Positions 32,505 through 41,505 of a DNA stretch of 64,000 nucleotides are shown piece by piece. This DNA is from Candidatus Delongbacteria bacterium (lineage in GTDB: Bacteria; CAIWAD01), in NCBI GenBank assembly GCA_020634015.1, contig JACKCN010000007.1, forward strand, positions 62,001 through 126,000, in the 5' to 3' direction. The notes under the pieces are model-generated. The model was given only the letters and a program-made list of their open reading frames with translations, made no database searches and was not told the DNA's origin. Position numbers and translations under genes: made by a program. Position 1 is the first letter of the stretch, and each line of letters starts with the position of its first letter.

Positions 32505-33859
32505 CGTGCGCCCCCTCCCGTGGCCCGTTCGATCAGCCGGGCGAAGTTTTCCAGGTCATCCTGGGTCTGGAACTCATTCACGGCCACCAGCAGGGCGTCG
32601 CTGCCGCGCCGGGAATCCAGCGCCAGTCCGGCCAGCACTCCCTGGCGCTTCAGCTCTTCCAGCACCCGGTCACGACCGGGCAGCTCGAGGGCGAACTCGC
32701 GGAAGAAGGGCGCGGCACTCAGCACGCGGCAGCCGGGGATGCGTTCGAGGCGCTCGGCCAGCCAGGTCGCCCGCGTATACAGCGAGCGCGCCAGCTGGCG
32801 CAGGCCACTGCCGCCCATCAGGCTGAGGTAGATCGTGGCGAAGGTGGCCACCAGGGCCTGGTTGGTGCAGATGTTGCTGGTGGCCTTGGCCCGGCGGATG
32901 TGCTGCTCGCGGGTCTGGAAGGTCAGCACATACCCGCGCTTGCCCGAGGCGTCCTCGGTGGAGCCGATCAGCCGGCCCGGCATCAGGCGCACCCATCTGG
33001 CGCGCGAGGCGAAGAGGCCCAGGTTGGGACCGCCGTACTGGGGCGGCTGGGAGATGCTCTGGCCCTCGCCCACCGCGATGTCCACATCGGCCTCGCCCGA
33101 ACTGGTGAACAGGGCCTGGGCCAGGGGGTCGAAGACATGGATCACCAACGCACCCGCCACATGGCAACGGGCGGTCAGTTCCTTGAGATCTTCCACACTG
33201 CCGAAAGCATTGGGGCTCTGGATCACCACGGCGCAGACCGTGTCGTCCAGGCGCTCGGAGAGGGCCCCGGGATTCAGGCGCCCGTTCTCGAGGGCAATGG
33301 TTTCCAGACTGTGCGGCCAGGGCGAGCCATAGGTGCGGGCCACCTGGAGATGCTTGCGGAACAGGCCGTCCGAGAGCAGGATCCGCTTGCGGCCCGGCTG
33401 GTCCTCGTGAATCGCGCGCGCCATGCGCAGGCCTTCGGCCAGGGCGCTGCCGCCGTCGTAGAGGCTGGCGTTGGCGATTTCCATGCCGGTGAGTCGCTGG
33501 ATCATGCTCTGGAACTCGTAGATCACCTGCAGCGTGCCCTGGCTGACTTCGGCCTGGTAGGGCGTATACGCCGTGATGAACTCGCTGCGGGTGGCCAGCA
33601 CGCGCACGGTCTCGGGGATGTAGCTGATGTAGGCTCCGCCCCCGAGGAAGCAGTTCTGGGGTGCGGGCACCAGATTGGCGGCGGCCAGTTCGTGCACGTG
33701 GCGCACCAGTTCCGATTCACTGAGGGCCGGTGAGACCGCCAGTTCTTCCGTCAGGCGGTTGCTGGCCGGGATGCCCGCCAGCAGCTCGTCGATCGAAGCC
33801 GCTCCGATCCGGTCCAGCATGGCCTGCCGGTCCCGGTCCGAGTTGGCGATGTATGGCAT
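32501..33859 (-). CDS. gcvPA: Glycine dehydrogenase (decarboxylating) subunit 1
   Basis: This 452-residue partner of GcvPB has the family motifs FLGGGAYISYIPETV, FITAYTPYQAEVSQGTLQ and QPPQYGGPNLGLFAS, and begins MPYIANSDRDR. The ATG at 33859 is chosen over an upstream in-frame start because AAGGAC lies 5 bases before it and orthologues begin M.Y.P.T. It sits between gcvH and gcvPB, forming gcvH-gcvPA-gcvPB, though a terminator separates gcvH from gcvPA. Confidence 0.95.
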   Translation of the reverse strand: MPYIANSDRDRQAMLDRIGAASIDELLAGIPASNRLTEELAVSPALSESELVRHVHELAAANLVPAPQNCFLGGGAYISYIPETVRVLATRSEFITAYTPYQAEVSQGTLQVIYEFQSMIQRLTGMEIANASLYDGGSALAEGLRMARAIHEDQPGRKRILLSDGLFRKHLQVARTYGSPWPHSLETIALENGRLNPGALSERLDDTVCAVVIQSPNAFGSVEDLKELTARCHVAGALVIHVFDPLAQALFTSSGEADVDIAVGEGQSISQPPQYGGPNLGLFASRARWVRLMPGRLIGSTEDASGKRGYVLTFQTREQHIRRAKATSNICTNQALVATFATIYLSLMGGSGLRQLARSLYTRATWLAERLERIPGCRVLSAAPFFREFALELPGRDRVLEELKRQGVLAGLALDSRRGSDALLVAVNEFQTQDDLENFARLIERATGGGAR

Positions 33860-33921
33860 GAATGTCCTTCCCCGTCCCACTCTTGCGTGGGGCGACTGCG
33901 CCCGTCAGGGCATGTGGTGTG

Positions 33922-33964
33922 GGCAAAGAAAAACAGGGCGTACCGGAAAAGCCGGAACGCCCTG
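33922..33964 (-). terminator. Intrinsic terminator after gcvH
   Basis: On the minus strand a 13-bp stem (CAGGGCGTTCCGG paired with CCGGTACGCCCTG, one mismatch) is followed by TTTTTCTTTG. It lies between gcvH and gcvPA, so gcvPAB may be read partly by read-through or from its own promoter. Confidence 0.85.
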
Positions 33965-33984
33965 GAAGAGTGCTCCTGCCGGTC

Positions 33985-34365
33985 TCAGTCGGACACCTGC
34001 TCGTCGTACTCGTCGGGACTCATCAGGTCGTCCAGTTCGGCCTTGTTGCTGATGCGCACACGCACGATCCAGCCCCCTTCGAAGGGATCGTGGTTGATCA
34101 GCTGGGGATCGTCTTCCAGCGCGCTGTTGATATCCAGGATCTCGCCGGAAAGCGGAGCGTAGACATCGGCAGTGGCCTTGACGGCCTCGATGCTGCCCAG
34201 ACTGTCGCCCTTCTCGAAGTGGGTACCCACACCCACCGATTCGACAAGGACGATGTCTCCCAGTTCGCCCTGGGCGTAGTCGGTGATGCCGATGGTGGCT
34301 TCGTCGCCATCGACCAGGATCCATTCATGGTCTTCCGTGTACAGCAGATTGTTGGGTACACTCAT
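33985..34365 (-). CDS. gcvH: Glycine cleavage system H protein
   Basis: This 126-residue lipoyl carrier of the glycine cleavage system shuttles the aminomethyl group from P to T protein and electrons to the L protein. The lipoylation site is K63 in GSIEAVKATADVYAP, with LYTEDHEW at the N-terminus and GWIVRVRI near the end. Length matches the family. It follows accC on the same strand after a 120-base gap, and an intrinsic terminator lies 20 bases after its stop. No glycine riboswitch is visible upstream. Confidence 0.97.
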   Translation of the reverse strand: MSVPNNLLYTEDHEWILVDGDEATIGITDYAQGELGDIVLVESVGVGTHFEKGDSLGSIEAVKATADVYAPLSGEILDINSALEDDPQLINHDPFEGGWIVRVRISNKAELDDLMSPDEYDEQVSD

Positions 34366-34485
34366 CTGGACTCGCTCTCCTCTCTTGCGGCCGGTCTCGT
34401 GGGGTCCGGTCGGCGTCCCTGGCCCGGGGCGACGGCCTCTGGATATCGTTCCTCAGAATCGGAGCGCCGCCCGTGCGGCAGGGAC

Positions 34486-35835
34486 TCAGGCCTGGGGATT
34501 GTATTGCCAATTCTCAAGGAAACGGATGTCGAACTGTCCACTTCTGAACACCGGGTCCTTCATCAGGGCCAGGTGGAAGGGAATCGTGGTACGCACATCC
34601 TCGATGACATACTCGGTCAGGGCCCGCTTCATGCGGTCGATGGCCTCTTCGCGCGTGTCCGCATGCACGATCAGCTTGCCCAGCAGGCTGTCGTACCAGG
34701 TGGGAATCGTGTAGCCCTGGTAGATGTGACTGTCCACGCGCACACCGGGTCCGCCGGGCAGGTTCAGTGCGCCGATGCGTCCGGCGAAGGGCATGAAGTT
34801 GCGAGCCGGGTCTTCGGCGTTGATCCGGCACTCGATGGCGTGTCCGCGCACCTGCACCTGCTTCTGGGTCACGCTCAGGGGCAGCCCGGCGGCCGCCCGG
34901 ATCATTTCCTTGATCAGGTCCACACCGGTCACCAGCTCGGTCACGGGGTGCTCGACCTGGATCCGGGTGTTCATTTCCATGAAGTAGAAATCCTGCCCGT
35001 CCAGCAGGAACTCGATGGTGCCCGCGGTGACGTAGTTCACCGAGCGCGCGGCACGCACGGCGGCCTCGCCCATGCGCTGGCGCAGGGCGGGATCCACGGC
35101 CGGGCTCGGGCTCTCCTCCACCAGCTTCTGGTGGCGGCGCTGGATCGAACAATCGCGTTCGCCCAGGTGGATCACGTTGCCGTGTGTATCACCCAGGACC
35201 TGCACTTCCACGTGACGGGGCTGGGTCAGGAACTTCTCGAGATACAGCCCGGGATTGCCGAATCCGGCCTGGGCCTCGGCACGTGCCGTGTCAAAGGCGT
35301 TCTCCAGTTCGTCGGCGCTGCGCGCGATGCGCATGCCGCGCCCGCCACCACCGGCGGTGGCCTTGAGGATCACGGGATAGCCGATGCCCTCGGCCAGCAC
35401 GCGGGCCTCTTCCACGTTCTCGAGCAGGCCTTCGCTGCCCGGGATGACCGGGACCTTGGCCTCGCGCATGGTGGCCTTGGCATTGGCCTTGTCGCCCATG
35501 CCGCGGATCATGTCGCCCGTGGGGCCGATGAAGACCACGTCGTGGTCGGCGCACATGTCGGCGAATTCGGCGTTCTCGGCCAGGAAGCCGTAGCCGGGAT
35601 GCAGACAGTCGGCACCCGTGACTTCCACGGCAGCCAGAATCGAACGGGCATTGAGGTAACTGGCGGACGAGGGGGGAGGACCGATGCAGACCGCCTGGTC
35701 CGCGAATCGCACGTGCAGGCTTTCGCTGTCGGCCGTGGAATGCACGGCCACGCTTTCGATGCCCAGCTCGCGACAGGCCCGGATCACACGCAGCGCGATC
35801 TCACCCCGATTGGCGATCAGCATTCGCTTGAACAC
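34486..35835 (-). CDS. accC: Acetyl-CoA carboxylase, biotin carboxylase subunit
   Basis: AccC uses ATP and bicarbonate to carboxylate biotin on AccB, the first half of malonyl-CoA formation. The 449 residues show MFKRMLIANRGEIALRVIRA, the ATP-grasp glycine loop KATAGGGGRGMR, the metal-binding FLEMNTRIQVEHPVTE region with MEMN and the C-terminal biotin carboxylase domain. The start is GTG at 35835 with AGGAG five bases upstream; the ATG 12 bases downstream would cut the conserved MFKR. It follows accB by 8 bases, so the two form an accBC operon. Confidence 0.96.
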   Translation of the reverse strand: MFKRMLIANRGEIALRVIRACRELGIESVAVHSTADSESLHVRFADQAVCIGPPPSSASYLNARSILAAVEVTGADCLHPGYGFLAENAEFADMCADHDVVFIGPTGDMIRGMGDKANAKATMREAKVPVIPGSEGLLENVEEARVLAEGIGYPVILKATAGGGGRGMRIARSADELENAFDTARAEAQAGFGNPGLYLEKFLTQPRHVEVQVLGDTHGNVIHLGERDCSIQRRHQKLVEESPSPAVDPALRQRMGEAAVRAARSVNYVTAGTIEFLLDGQDFYFMEMNTRIQVEHPVTELVTGVDLIKEMIRAAAGLPLSVTQKQVQVRGHAIECRINAEDPARNFMPFAGRIGALNLPGGPGVRVDSHIYQGYTIPTWYDSLLGKLIVHADTREEAIDRMKRALTEYVIEDVRTTIPFHLALMKDPVFRSGQFDIRFLENWQYNPQA

Positions 35836-35843
35836 GCGCGCTC

Positions 35844-36335
35844 CTAGAGGGCTTCGATGCGGAACATGACCTGGTCGAACTGGACCGGCTGGCCCGATTC
35901 GATCAGGATCTCGACGATGCGACCGGTCGTTTCCGCTTCGATCTCGTTCATGATTTTCATCGCTTCGAGAATGCAGAGGGTCTGGCCGGTACGGATGGTG
36001 TCGCCCACATTGACGAAGGGGGCGGCATCCGGGCTGGGTGTGCGGTAGAAGGTGCCCACCATGGGTGAGCGGATTTCGATCAGGTTGCTGGCGGCCAGCG
36101 CAGCCGTTTCGGCGGGGGCGGCAGGGGCCTGGGCCGGCGTGGCCGCCGGGGCCGCGGACTGGGCCCAGGTGGAGGAATCGGTGTGCACCGGGAAGCTCAT
36201 CATCGAGGGCGCCGTGCGATCGGCGGCCAGATGCTTCTCGATGCGGATCTGGAGACCTTCTTCCTCGATTTCAAGCGTGCTGATGTTCGCGCTCTCGACA
36301 AGCCGGACAAGCTTGCGGATCTCGTTGAAGTCCAT
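35844..36335 (-). CDS. accB: Acetyl-CoA carboxylase, biotin carboxyl carrier protein
   Basis: This 163-residue carrier has the biotinylation lysine K127 in CILEAMKIMNEIEAE, a typical N-terminal segment (MDFNEIRKLVRLVES) and a flexible Ala/Pro-rich linker (about 56-82) before the biotinyl domain with its thumb region (RSPMVGTFYRTPSPDAAPFV). Length and domain order are normal. The ATG at 36335 follows GAGAGGATT. It precedes accC and follows efp, the widespread order efp-accB-accC. Confidence 0.96.
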   Translation of the reverse strand: MDFNEIRKLVRLVESANISTLEIEEEGLQIRIEKHLAADRTAPSMMSFPVHTDSSTWAQSAAPAATPAQAPAAPAETAALAASNLIEIRSPMVGTFYRTPSPDAAPFVNVGDTIRTGQTLCILEAMKIMNEIEAETTGRIVEILIESGQPVQFDQVMFRIEAL

Positions 36336-36546
36336 GCTGTGGAATCCTCTCGCGTCGTGGTGGCAACCGGGGGTGATGACCGGCAGGCCTTTGCCAGGGA
36401 ATGGACACCGGGGCGGTGGGGGCCCGCGGCGGACCCCGTCCGGGGACAGGGTGACTTCGAACAGGAACGGGCCCGCATCACGCGTGCGACAGGGGCCAAT
36501 GGACACATGCCGCAGGGGATCGTCGGACGGCAGGTCCGGGCGGCCA

Positions 36547-36574
36547 ATTACACAAACCGACCCGCCCGAGGCAA
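36547..36574 (-). promoter_or_regulatory. Candidate sigma-70 promoter of accBC
   Basis: On the minus strand TTGCCT, 16 bases, then TGTAAT (4 of 6 and 5 of 6 matches) lies about 200 bases before accB. The spacing is acceptable, the long leader less so; this is tentative. Confidence 0.35.
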
Positions 36575-36591
36575 GCCACAAGAGGGAAAGT

Positions 36592-36611
36592 TGCGCCGGC
36601 AAGCCGGCGCA
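36592..36611 (-). terminator. Hairpin after efp
   Basis: A perfect 9-bp stem TGCGCCGGC/GCCGGCGCA with a 2-base loop lies 10 bases after the efp stop, followed on the minus strand by ACTTTCCCTCTT. The T-run is poor, so termination may be partial. Confidence 0.5.
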
Positions 36612-36620
36612 GGACAAAGA

Positions 36621-37184
36621 CTACTTCTTCACGCGTTCCAGGTACTCGCGCTTGCGGGTATCCACGCGAATGACCTCGCCCCGGTCGACGAAGAAGGGCA
36701 CGTTCACCACAGCCCCCGTCTCGAGGGTCGCGGGCTTCTTGCCGCCGGAGGCGGTATCGCCCTTGTCGTTGGGCTGGGTGTCGGTGATCATCAGCTCGAC
36801 GCTGGCGGGCAATTCCACCCCCAGAGCCACTTCCCCGTTGAAGAGGATGCTGACTTCCACGTTTTCCTTCATCAGGTCCATCACGTCTTCCACGGCCTTC
36901 TCATCCAGCTGGATCTGCTCGTAGGAGGCGGTGTCCATGAAGGTGAAGTGGTGGGCGTCGCGGTACAGGTACTGCATGAAGCGACGTTCGAGGCGCACTT
37001 CCTCGACCTTTTCACCGGCACGGAAGGTGGGGTCGATCACGCGCCCGTTGGTCACGCTCTTGAGCTTGGTGCGCACGAAGGCACCACCCTTGCCGGGTTT
37101 GACGTGCTGGAACTCAACGATGACATACAGATCGTTGTTGTAGGCAAGGGTCATGCCATTGCGGAAATCAGCGGTCGAGGCCAT
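36621..37184 (-). CDS. efp: Translation elongation factor P
   Basis: EF-P relieves ribosome stalling at polyproline stretches. The 187 residues have the three-domain pattern with the tip loop KPGKGGAFVRTKLK; the modified residue would be K32, as in the lysine-type (E. coli-like) proteins rather than the arginine/rhamnose type. The C-terminal signature (GAVVNVPFFVDRGEVIRVDT) is intact. The ATG at 37184 lies inside the last codons of ligA (17-base overlap), with AGGAGC upstream. The modifying enzymes (EpmA/B) are not in the window. Confidence 0.96.
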   Translation of the reverse strand: MASTADFRNGMTLAYNNDLYVIVEFQHVKPGKGGAFVRTKLKSVTNGRVIDPTFRAGEKVEEVRLERRFMQYLYRDAHHFTFMDTASYEQIQLDEKAVEDVMDLMKENVEVSILFNGEVALGVELPASVELMITDTQPNDKGDTASGGKKPATLETGAVVNVPFFVDRGEVIRVDTRKREYLERVKK

Positions 37185-39261
37185 CGAAAAGCTCCTGTGA
37201 ATGCTCTGTTGTGCTTGAAGGATCGGGACCGGAAGGGCCAGAGGAAAGCAGCCGCAGCATCCCGTCCTCATCAAGGACCGCGATGCCGAGCTGCCGTGCC
37301 TTCTCCAGCTTGCTGCCAGCTTTTTCGCCGGCGACAAGATAATCCGTTTTTTGTGAGATGCTGCCGCTTACTCGCGCTCCCGCCGCTTCGAGCATGCGCT
37401 TGGCGTCCTGACGGTCGACTCGGGTGAGAGTGCCGGTGAGCACCACGGTCTTTCCCGCCAGCGGACCCGCTTCCGGAAGCGCTCTGGCGTCGCCGCGGGC
37501 CAGGTCGAAACCGGCCCGGGCGAGGGCTTCGAGACGCTGCTGGCCTTCTTCCGAGCGGAAATACTCCTGAAGACTGCTGGCCACCCGTGGCCCCACATCG
37601 GGCACCGCCTGCAGCTCCTCTTCGCTGGCCGCTCGCAGGGCCTGGATGTTGCCGAAGCGATCCAGCAGCACGCGCGCCACTCCCTCACCCACATGCCGGA
37701 TGCCCAGCGCGAACAGCAGGCGTGCCGGGTCCTGCTGCAGACTCGCGCGCAGATTGGCCAGCACCTTGGCCGCATTCTTCTCGCCCATCCGCTCCAGCGA
37801 CTGCAGTTGCTCCTGGTTCAGCGCATAGAGATCGGGCACATCGCGCACCAGTCCGGCCTCGAGCAGGGCGCTGACAAGCCGGCTGCCGATGCCTTCGATG
37901 TCCAGTGCCTTGCGCGACACAAAATGTTCGATTGCGGCCTGGGCCTGTGCCGGGCAGGCTCGGTTGGGGCAGCGCAGGGCCACCTGCTCCGGGTCACGCT
38001 GCAGGTCGGTGTCGCACACGGGACACCGATCGGGAGCCTGCACGGGCGGAAAGAGAGTGGGATCCTCGGCGGGGCCGGTGACCTTGGGAATGACTTCGCC
38101 ACCCTTTTCCACGTAGACCCGCAGGCCCACCCGCAACTGCCGGCGCTCGATTTCCTCGAGATTGTGCAGGGTGGCCCGCGCCACGGTGCTGCCCTGGATG
38201 CGCACCGGTTCCAGTTCGGCAACCGGTGTCACGACTCCGGTGCGCCCGACCTGCCAGGTGATCTCCTTGAGCCTGGTGATCTCGCGCGTCGAGGGAAACT
38301 TGTAGGCCATCGCCCAGCGCGGGGCCCGGCGCGTGTAGCCCAGACGCTCGCGCTGGTCGAGGCGGTTCAGCTTGAGCACCACTCCGTCGGTTTCCACGGG
38401 CAGCTCGTGACGGGCCTGCTGCCAGTGCTGCAGGTAGGCGGTCACGTCCTCGAACCCACGGCAGACCCGGCCATGCGGAAACACGGGCAAGCCCAGGTCC
38501 TGCAACCGTGCGATCAGGGCGGACTGGCTGTCCAGCCCGGACAGCTCCTCGACCACATCGTAGAGGAACACCGCCAAGCGTCGTTGGCTGACCTCCTTGG
38601 GGTCCTTGAGTTTGAGTGAGCCGGAGGCGGTGTTGCGCGGATTGGCGAAGAGCGGCAGCCCCGCGGCGGCGCGCGCCTCGTTGAGGGCGGCGAAATCACG
38701 TTGTGGAATCAGGGCTTCGCCGCGCACGGTGATGCGTTCCGGTGCGCCGTCAGCCAGTTGCAGGGGCAGGCTGCGGATGGTGCGCAGGGCCCCCGTGATC
38801 TCCTCGCCGCGCTGGCCGTCCCCGCGGGTCGCGCCCAGCACGAAACGGCCCTGCTCGTAGACCAGGCTGACCGAGGCTCCATCCAGCTTGAGTTCGCAGT
38901 ACCATTCGAGGGAGTCGGCACTGTCCAGGCCCAGCCCTTCGGCGGTGCGGGCCAGAAACTCCCTCAGGTCGTCCAGTGAGTAACTGTTGTCCAGGGAGTA
39001 CTGCTGGCGGGCATGGATCACTTCGGGCAGTTCACCCGCGGGGGCCGCGCCTACCCGGCGACTGGGCGAGCCGGCATCGATCCAGCCCGGTTGCCGATCT
39101 TCCACCTGCAACAACAGGGTGTAGAGCCGATCGTATTCCGCGTCGGAAATCGAGGGCCTGCCAAGTTGGTGATACAGTCGCCCATGCTGGTTCAGCTCGC
39201 GCACCAGTTGCAGGTACTGCTGCCGGTCGAACTGCTCGGCGGTGGCGGGCAGGGCGCTCAT
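37168..39261 (-). CDS. ligA: NAD-dependent DNA ligase
   Basis: This 697-residue replicative ligase seals nicks using NAD+. The adenylated lysine is K125 in CELKLDGASVSL. The NAD-binding Ia domain (YDRLYTLLL), OB fold, four-Cys zinc finger (CPVCDTDL ... CPNRACPAQ), helix-hairpin-helix repeats and C-terminal BRCT domain (GKTVVLTGTLTRVDRQDAKR) are all present in normal order. It starts three bases after the VOC-APRT stop and overlaps efp at its end. Confidence 0.97.
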   Translation of the reverse strand: MSALPATAEQFDRQQYLQLVRELNQHGRLYHQLGRPSISDAEYDRLYTLLLQVEDRQPGWIDAGSPSRRVGAAPAGELPEVIHARQQYSLDNSYSLDDLREFLARTAEGLGLDSADSLEWYCELKLDGASVSLVYEQGRFVLGATRGDGQRGEEITGALRTIRSLPLQLADGAPERITVRGEALIPQRDFAALNEARAAAGLPLFANPRNTASGSLKLKDPKEVSQRRLAVFLYDVVEELSGLDSQSALIARLQDLGLPVFPHGRVCRGFEDVTAYLQHWQQARHELPVETDGVVLKLNRLDQRERLGYTRRAPRWAMAYKFPSTREITRLKEITWQVGRTGVVTPVAELEPVRIQGSTVARATLHNLEEIERRQLRVGLRVYVEKGGEVIPKVTGPAEDPTLFPPVQAPDRCPVCDTDLQRDPEQVALRCPNRACPAQAQAAIEHFVSRKALDIEGIGSRLVSALLEAGLVRDVPDLYALNQEQLQSLERMGEKNAAKVLANLRASLQQDPARLLFALGIRHVGEGVARVLLDRFGNIQALRAASEEELQAVPDVGPRVASSLQEYFRSEEGQQRLEALARAGFDLARGDARALPEAGPLAGKTVVLTGTLTRVDRQDAKRMLEAAGARVSGSISQKTDYLVAGEKAGSKLEKARQLGIAVLDEDGMLRLLSSGPSGPDPSSTTEHSQELFDGLDR

Positions 39262-39264
39262 CGC

Positions 39265-40194
39265 TCAGTCCTCTTCACCCGTGTAGCACAACAGGCTTTC
39301 CACGGGCACTCCGGCCGCTTCCAGACGCTGGCGCCCCGGCAGGAAACCCAACTCGATCACGAACAGCGCCGACTGCACGGTGGCACCCAGTCCGCGGACC
39401 AGTTCGGCGGCAGCCAGCACGGTGCCGCCCGTGGCCAGCAGGTCATCGAGCAGCAGGATCTTCTGGCCGGGAGCGCAGGCGTCCTCGTGGATTTCCAGTG
39501 CGTCGCTGCCGTACTCCAGCGCGTACTCGACCCGACGGGACTTCCAGGGCAGCTTGCCCGGCTTGCGCAGGGGCAAGAAGGGTTTGCCCAGTTCCAGCGC
39601 CAACGGAGCGCCGAAGAGAAACCCGCGGCTCTCGATGCCCGCGACGGCATCCAGGTTTGCCGCGTCCACGCGCTCGGCCAACTGGCGGATGCAGGCACTG
39701 AAGGCCCGCGGGTCGGACAATATGGGCGTGATGTCCTTGAAGGCGATGCCCGGGCGGGGAAAATCCATCACGGTGCGCACGTTGGCCGCCAGGTCGAAGG
39801 TCGTCTCACTCCCTTCATGGGTCGAGATCCACCAGACCGTGCCGCCCGCATCACGCACGGCGCCCCGGCGATTGGGATCATTGCCGCGATGCGGTTCCTG
39901 CACGGATTCCGCGCCCAGCTCAAGGGCACGCCGGTAACGGGCCTCCACGTCGGGCACGTAGACATGCACGTGCGCCTCGCGCGCCTGCCAGCCCGGAGCC
40001 GCATCGGCGAGCATCACCAGGCTGTCGGAGATCAGCACTTCAGCGTGCTGGACCCGCCCTTCGGGCGTCAGGTGCCGGCAGAGCACGCGGGCACCCAGAA
40101 GTTGAGTCAGGAACTCAATGGTGCTGTCCGCGCCCTGTACGACAAGATATGGGGCCGCCATGGGCTGGCCCGCAGGATGCCAGGAACTGTTCAT
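39265..40194 (-). CDS. Fusion of a VOC (glyoxalase-like) domain and adenine phosphoribosyltransferase
   Basis: Residues about 12-127 of this 309-residue protein form a VOC/PhnB-type domain (APYLVVQGADSTIEFLTQLLG, closing NRRGAVRDAGGTVWWISTH). Residues 133-309 are a complete adenine phosphoribosyltransferase (FPRPGIAFKDITPIL, GIESRGFLFGAPLAL, LPLRKPGKLP and the PRPP loop LLLDDLLATGGTVLAAAEL), which salvages adenine to AMP. No start codon with a ribosome site occurs at the junction; the only nearby Met is inside the APRT core, so one polypeptide is expected. The VOC part has no assigned reaction and may bind a small ligand or aid oligomerisation. It lies between acylphosphatase and ligA. Confidence 0.85.
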   Translation of the reverse strand: MNSSWHPAGQPMAAPYLVVQGADSTIEFLTQLLGARVLCRHLTPEGRVQHAEVLISDSLVMLADAAPGWQAREAHVHVYVPDVEARYRRALELGAESVQEPHRGNDPNRRGAVRDAGGTVWWISTHEGSETTFDLAANVRTVMDFPRPGIAFKDITPILSDPRAFSACIRQLAERVDAANLDAVAGIESRGFLFGAPLALELGKPFLPLRKPGKLPWKSRRVEYALEYGSDALEIHEDACAPGQKILLLDDLLATGGTVLAAAELVRGLGATVQSALFVIELGFLPGRQRLEAAGVPVESLLCYTGEED

Positions 40195-40233
40195 CTCCGC
40201 TCCAATCTGTGTCCGCTCCCGGCCGCTTGGTGC

Positions 40234-40506
40234 TCAGCGGCGCACGCGAAAACCGGGTTCGGCAGGTTCCGCCGGTTCGGGGCTTTCCGTGACCGTATCC
40301 ACATGGATCGAGCCCGGGTTGCTCTTCATGTGGTCCAGCAACTGCCGGACCAGGCCCGCCGGGCCCTGGGCGAGCACCTCGACCCGTCCATCGGGCAGGT
40401 TGCGCACCCAGCCATCAAGCCCCAGCAGGCGGGCCCGTTCGGCACAGGTCCAGCGGAATCCCACGCCCTGGACCCGGCCCGAAAACAGCCAGCGAGTGCC
40501 CTTCAC
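40234..40506 (-). CDS. acyP: Acylphosphatase
   Basis: This 90-residue enzyme hydrolyses carboxyl-phosphate bonds such as acetyl phosphate. The signatures are GRVQGVGFRW (catalytic Arg 18) and GLDGWVRNLPDGRVEV (catalytic Asn). The start is GTG at 40506 with GAGGAGTAAG upstream, three bases after gpsA. Length is typical; a short Pro/Glu-rich tail (PEPAEPAEPG) is unusual. Confidence 0.93.
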   Translation of the reverse strand: MKGTRWLFSGRVQGVGFRWTCAERARLLGLDGWVRNLPDGRVEVLAQGPAGLVRQLLDHMKSNPGSIHVDTVTESPEPAEPAEPGFRVRR

Positions 40507-40509
40507 ACC

Positions 40510-41505
40510 TTACTCCTCGCGCAGTTCGCGGGTCATCAGAGCGGTCACTTCCTCGCGCACGTCGGCTCCGTCGAACAGGGCACGGTGCACGGCTTCGGTG
40601 ATCGGCATGGGCACATTGTGACGGCGTCCCAGTTCGCGGGCGGCGTGGGTCGTGCGCACACCTTCGGCGACCATGGTCATTTCGGCCAGCACCTCGTCCA
40701 GCGAGCGCCCGCGCCCCACCTGTTCGCCCACGTGCCGGTTGCGGCTGTGGCGGCTCATGCAGGTGGTGAACAGATCGCCCATGCCGCTGAGCCCGGCGAA
40801 GGTCTCGGGGCGACCGCCCATCGCGGTACCCAGGCGCGTGATCTCGACCAGCCCACGGGTCAGCAGCGCCCCCTTGGTATTGTCGCCGAATCCCAGCCCG
40901 TCACACATGCCACTGGCGATGGCGATCACGTTCTTCAGTGCACCGCCCAGTTCCACGCCGCAAAGATCGTCGTTGATGTAGACCCTGAAGGTCTCGCCCG
41001 AGAACACGTGCTGGGCACGCCGGGCCTGCTCCAGGTCGAGCCCCGCGATGGTGACGCTGGTGGGCAGGCCGCGCGCCACCTCCTCGGCATGACTGGGCCC
41101 CGAGAGACACAGGGAATGGGTCCCGGGCAGGGCGGGCCAGACCTCGCTGACCACTTCGCTCATCCGCTTGAGACTGCCTTCCTCGACACCCTTGGCCACA
41201 TCCACCAGCAGCACATCCGCTGAGGCCAGGTTGGCCAGGCGTCCCAGGGTGGCCCGCACCGCATGGCTGGGCACCGCCATCAACACCAGTTCGGCCTGGT
41301 CCACGGCCCAGGCCAGGTCGTTGCGGATCTCCAGGTCGTCGGGCAGCGGAACCCCCGGAAGCACGGGATTCTCCCGCAGCCCGGACTGATACCGGGCCAC
41401 CAGGGCCGGATCGAACTCCCAGACCCTCACGGCCTGCTCGTGCTGGCGCAACAGCAGCGCCAGGGCCGTGCCCCAGCTGCCGGCGCCGATGACGGCGATC
41501 TTCAT
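40510..41505 (-). CDS. gpsA: Glycerol-3-phosphate dehydrogenase [NAD(P)+]
   Basis: GpsA reduces dihydroxyacetone phosphate to sn-glycerol-3-phosphate, the phospholipid backbone. The 331 residues show the N-terminal dinucleotide loop IGAGSWGTALA, the catalytic lysine region LGGALKNVIAIASGMCDGLG and GLSGMGDLFTTCMSRHSRNR. The start overlaps the plsY stop (ATGA), so precursor synthesis and first acylation are coupled. Confidence 0.97.
   Translation of the reverse strand: MKIAVIGAGSWGTALALLLRQHEQAVRVWEFDPALVARYQSGLRENPVLPGVPLPDDLEIRNDLAWAVDQAELVLMAVPSHAVRATLGRLANLASADVLLVDVAKGVEEGSLKRMSEVVSEVWPALPGTHSLCLSGPSHAEEVARGLPTSVTIAGLDLEQARRAQHVFSGETFRVYINDDLCGVELGGALKNVIAIASGMCDGLGFGDNTKGALLTRGLVEITRLGTAMGGRPETFAGLSGMGDLFTTCMSRHSRNRHVGEQVGRGRSLDEVLAEMTMVAEGVRTTHAARELGRRHNVPMPITEAVHRALFDGADVREEVTALMTRELREE

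Larger units (their letters stand above)
36336..36620. other. Intergenic region between efp and accB
   Basis: These 285 bases hold the efp hairpin and a candidate accBC promoter. No open frame with gene-like features is visible. Confidence 0.5.

Noticed and set aside
34366..34485. Possible glycine riboswitch upstream of gcvH
   Set aside because: The gap is only 120 bases and lacks recognisable tandem aptamer motifs.
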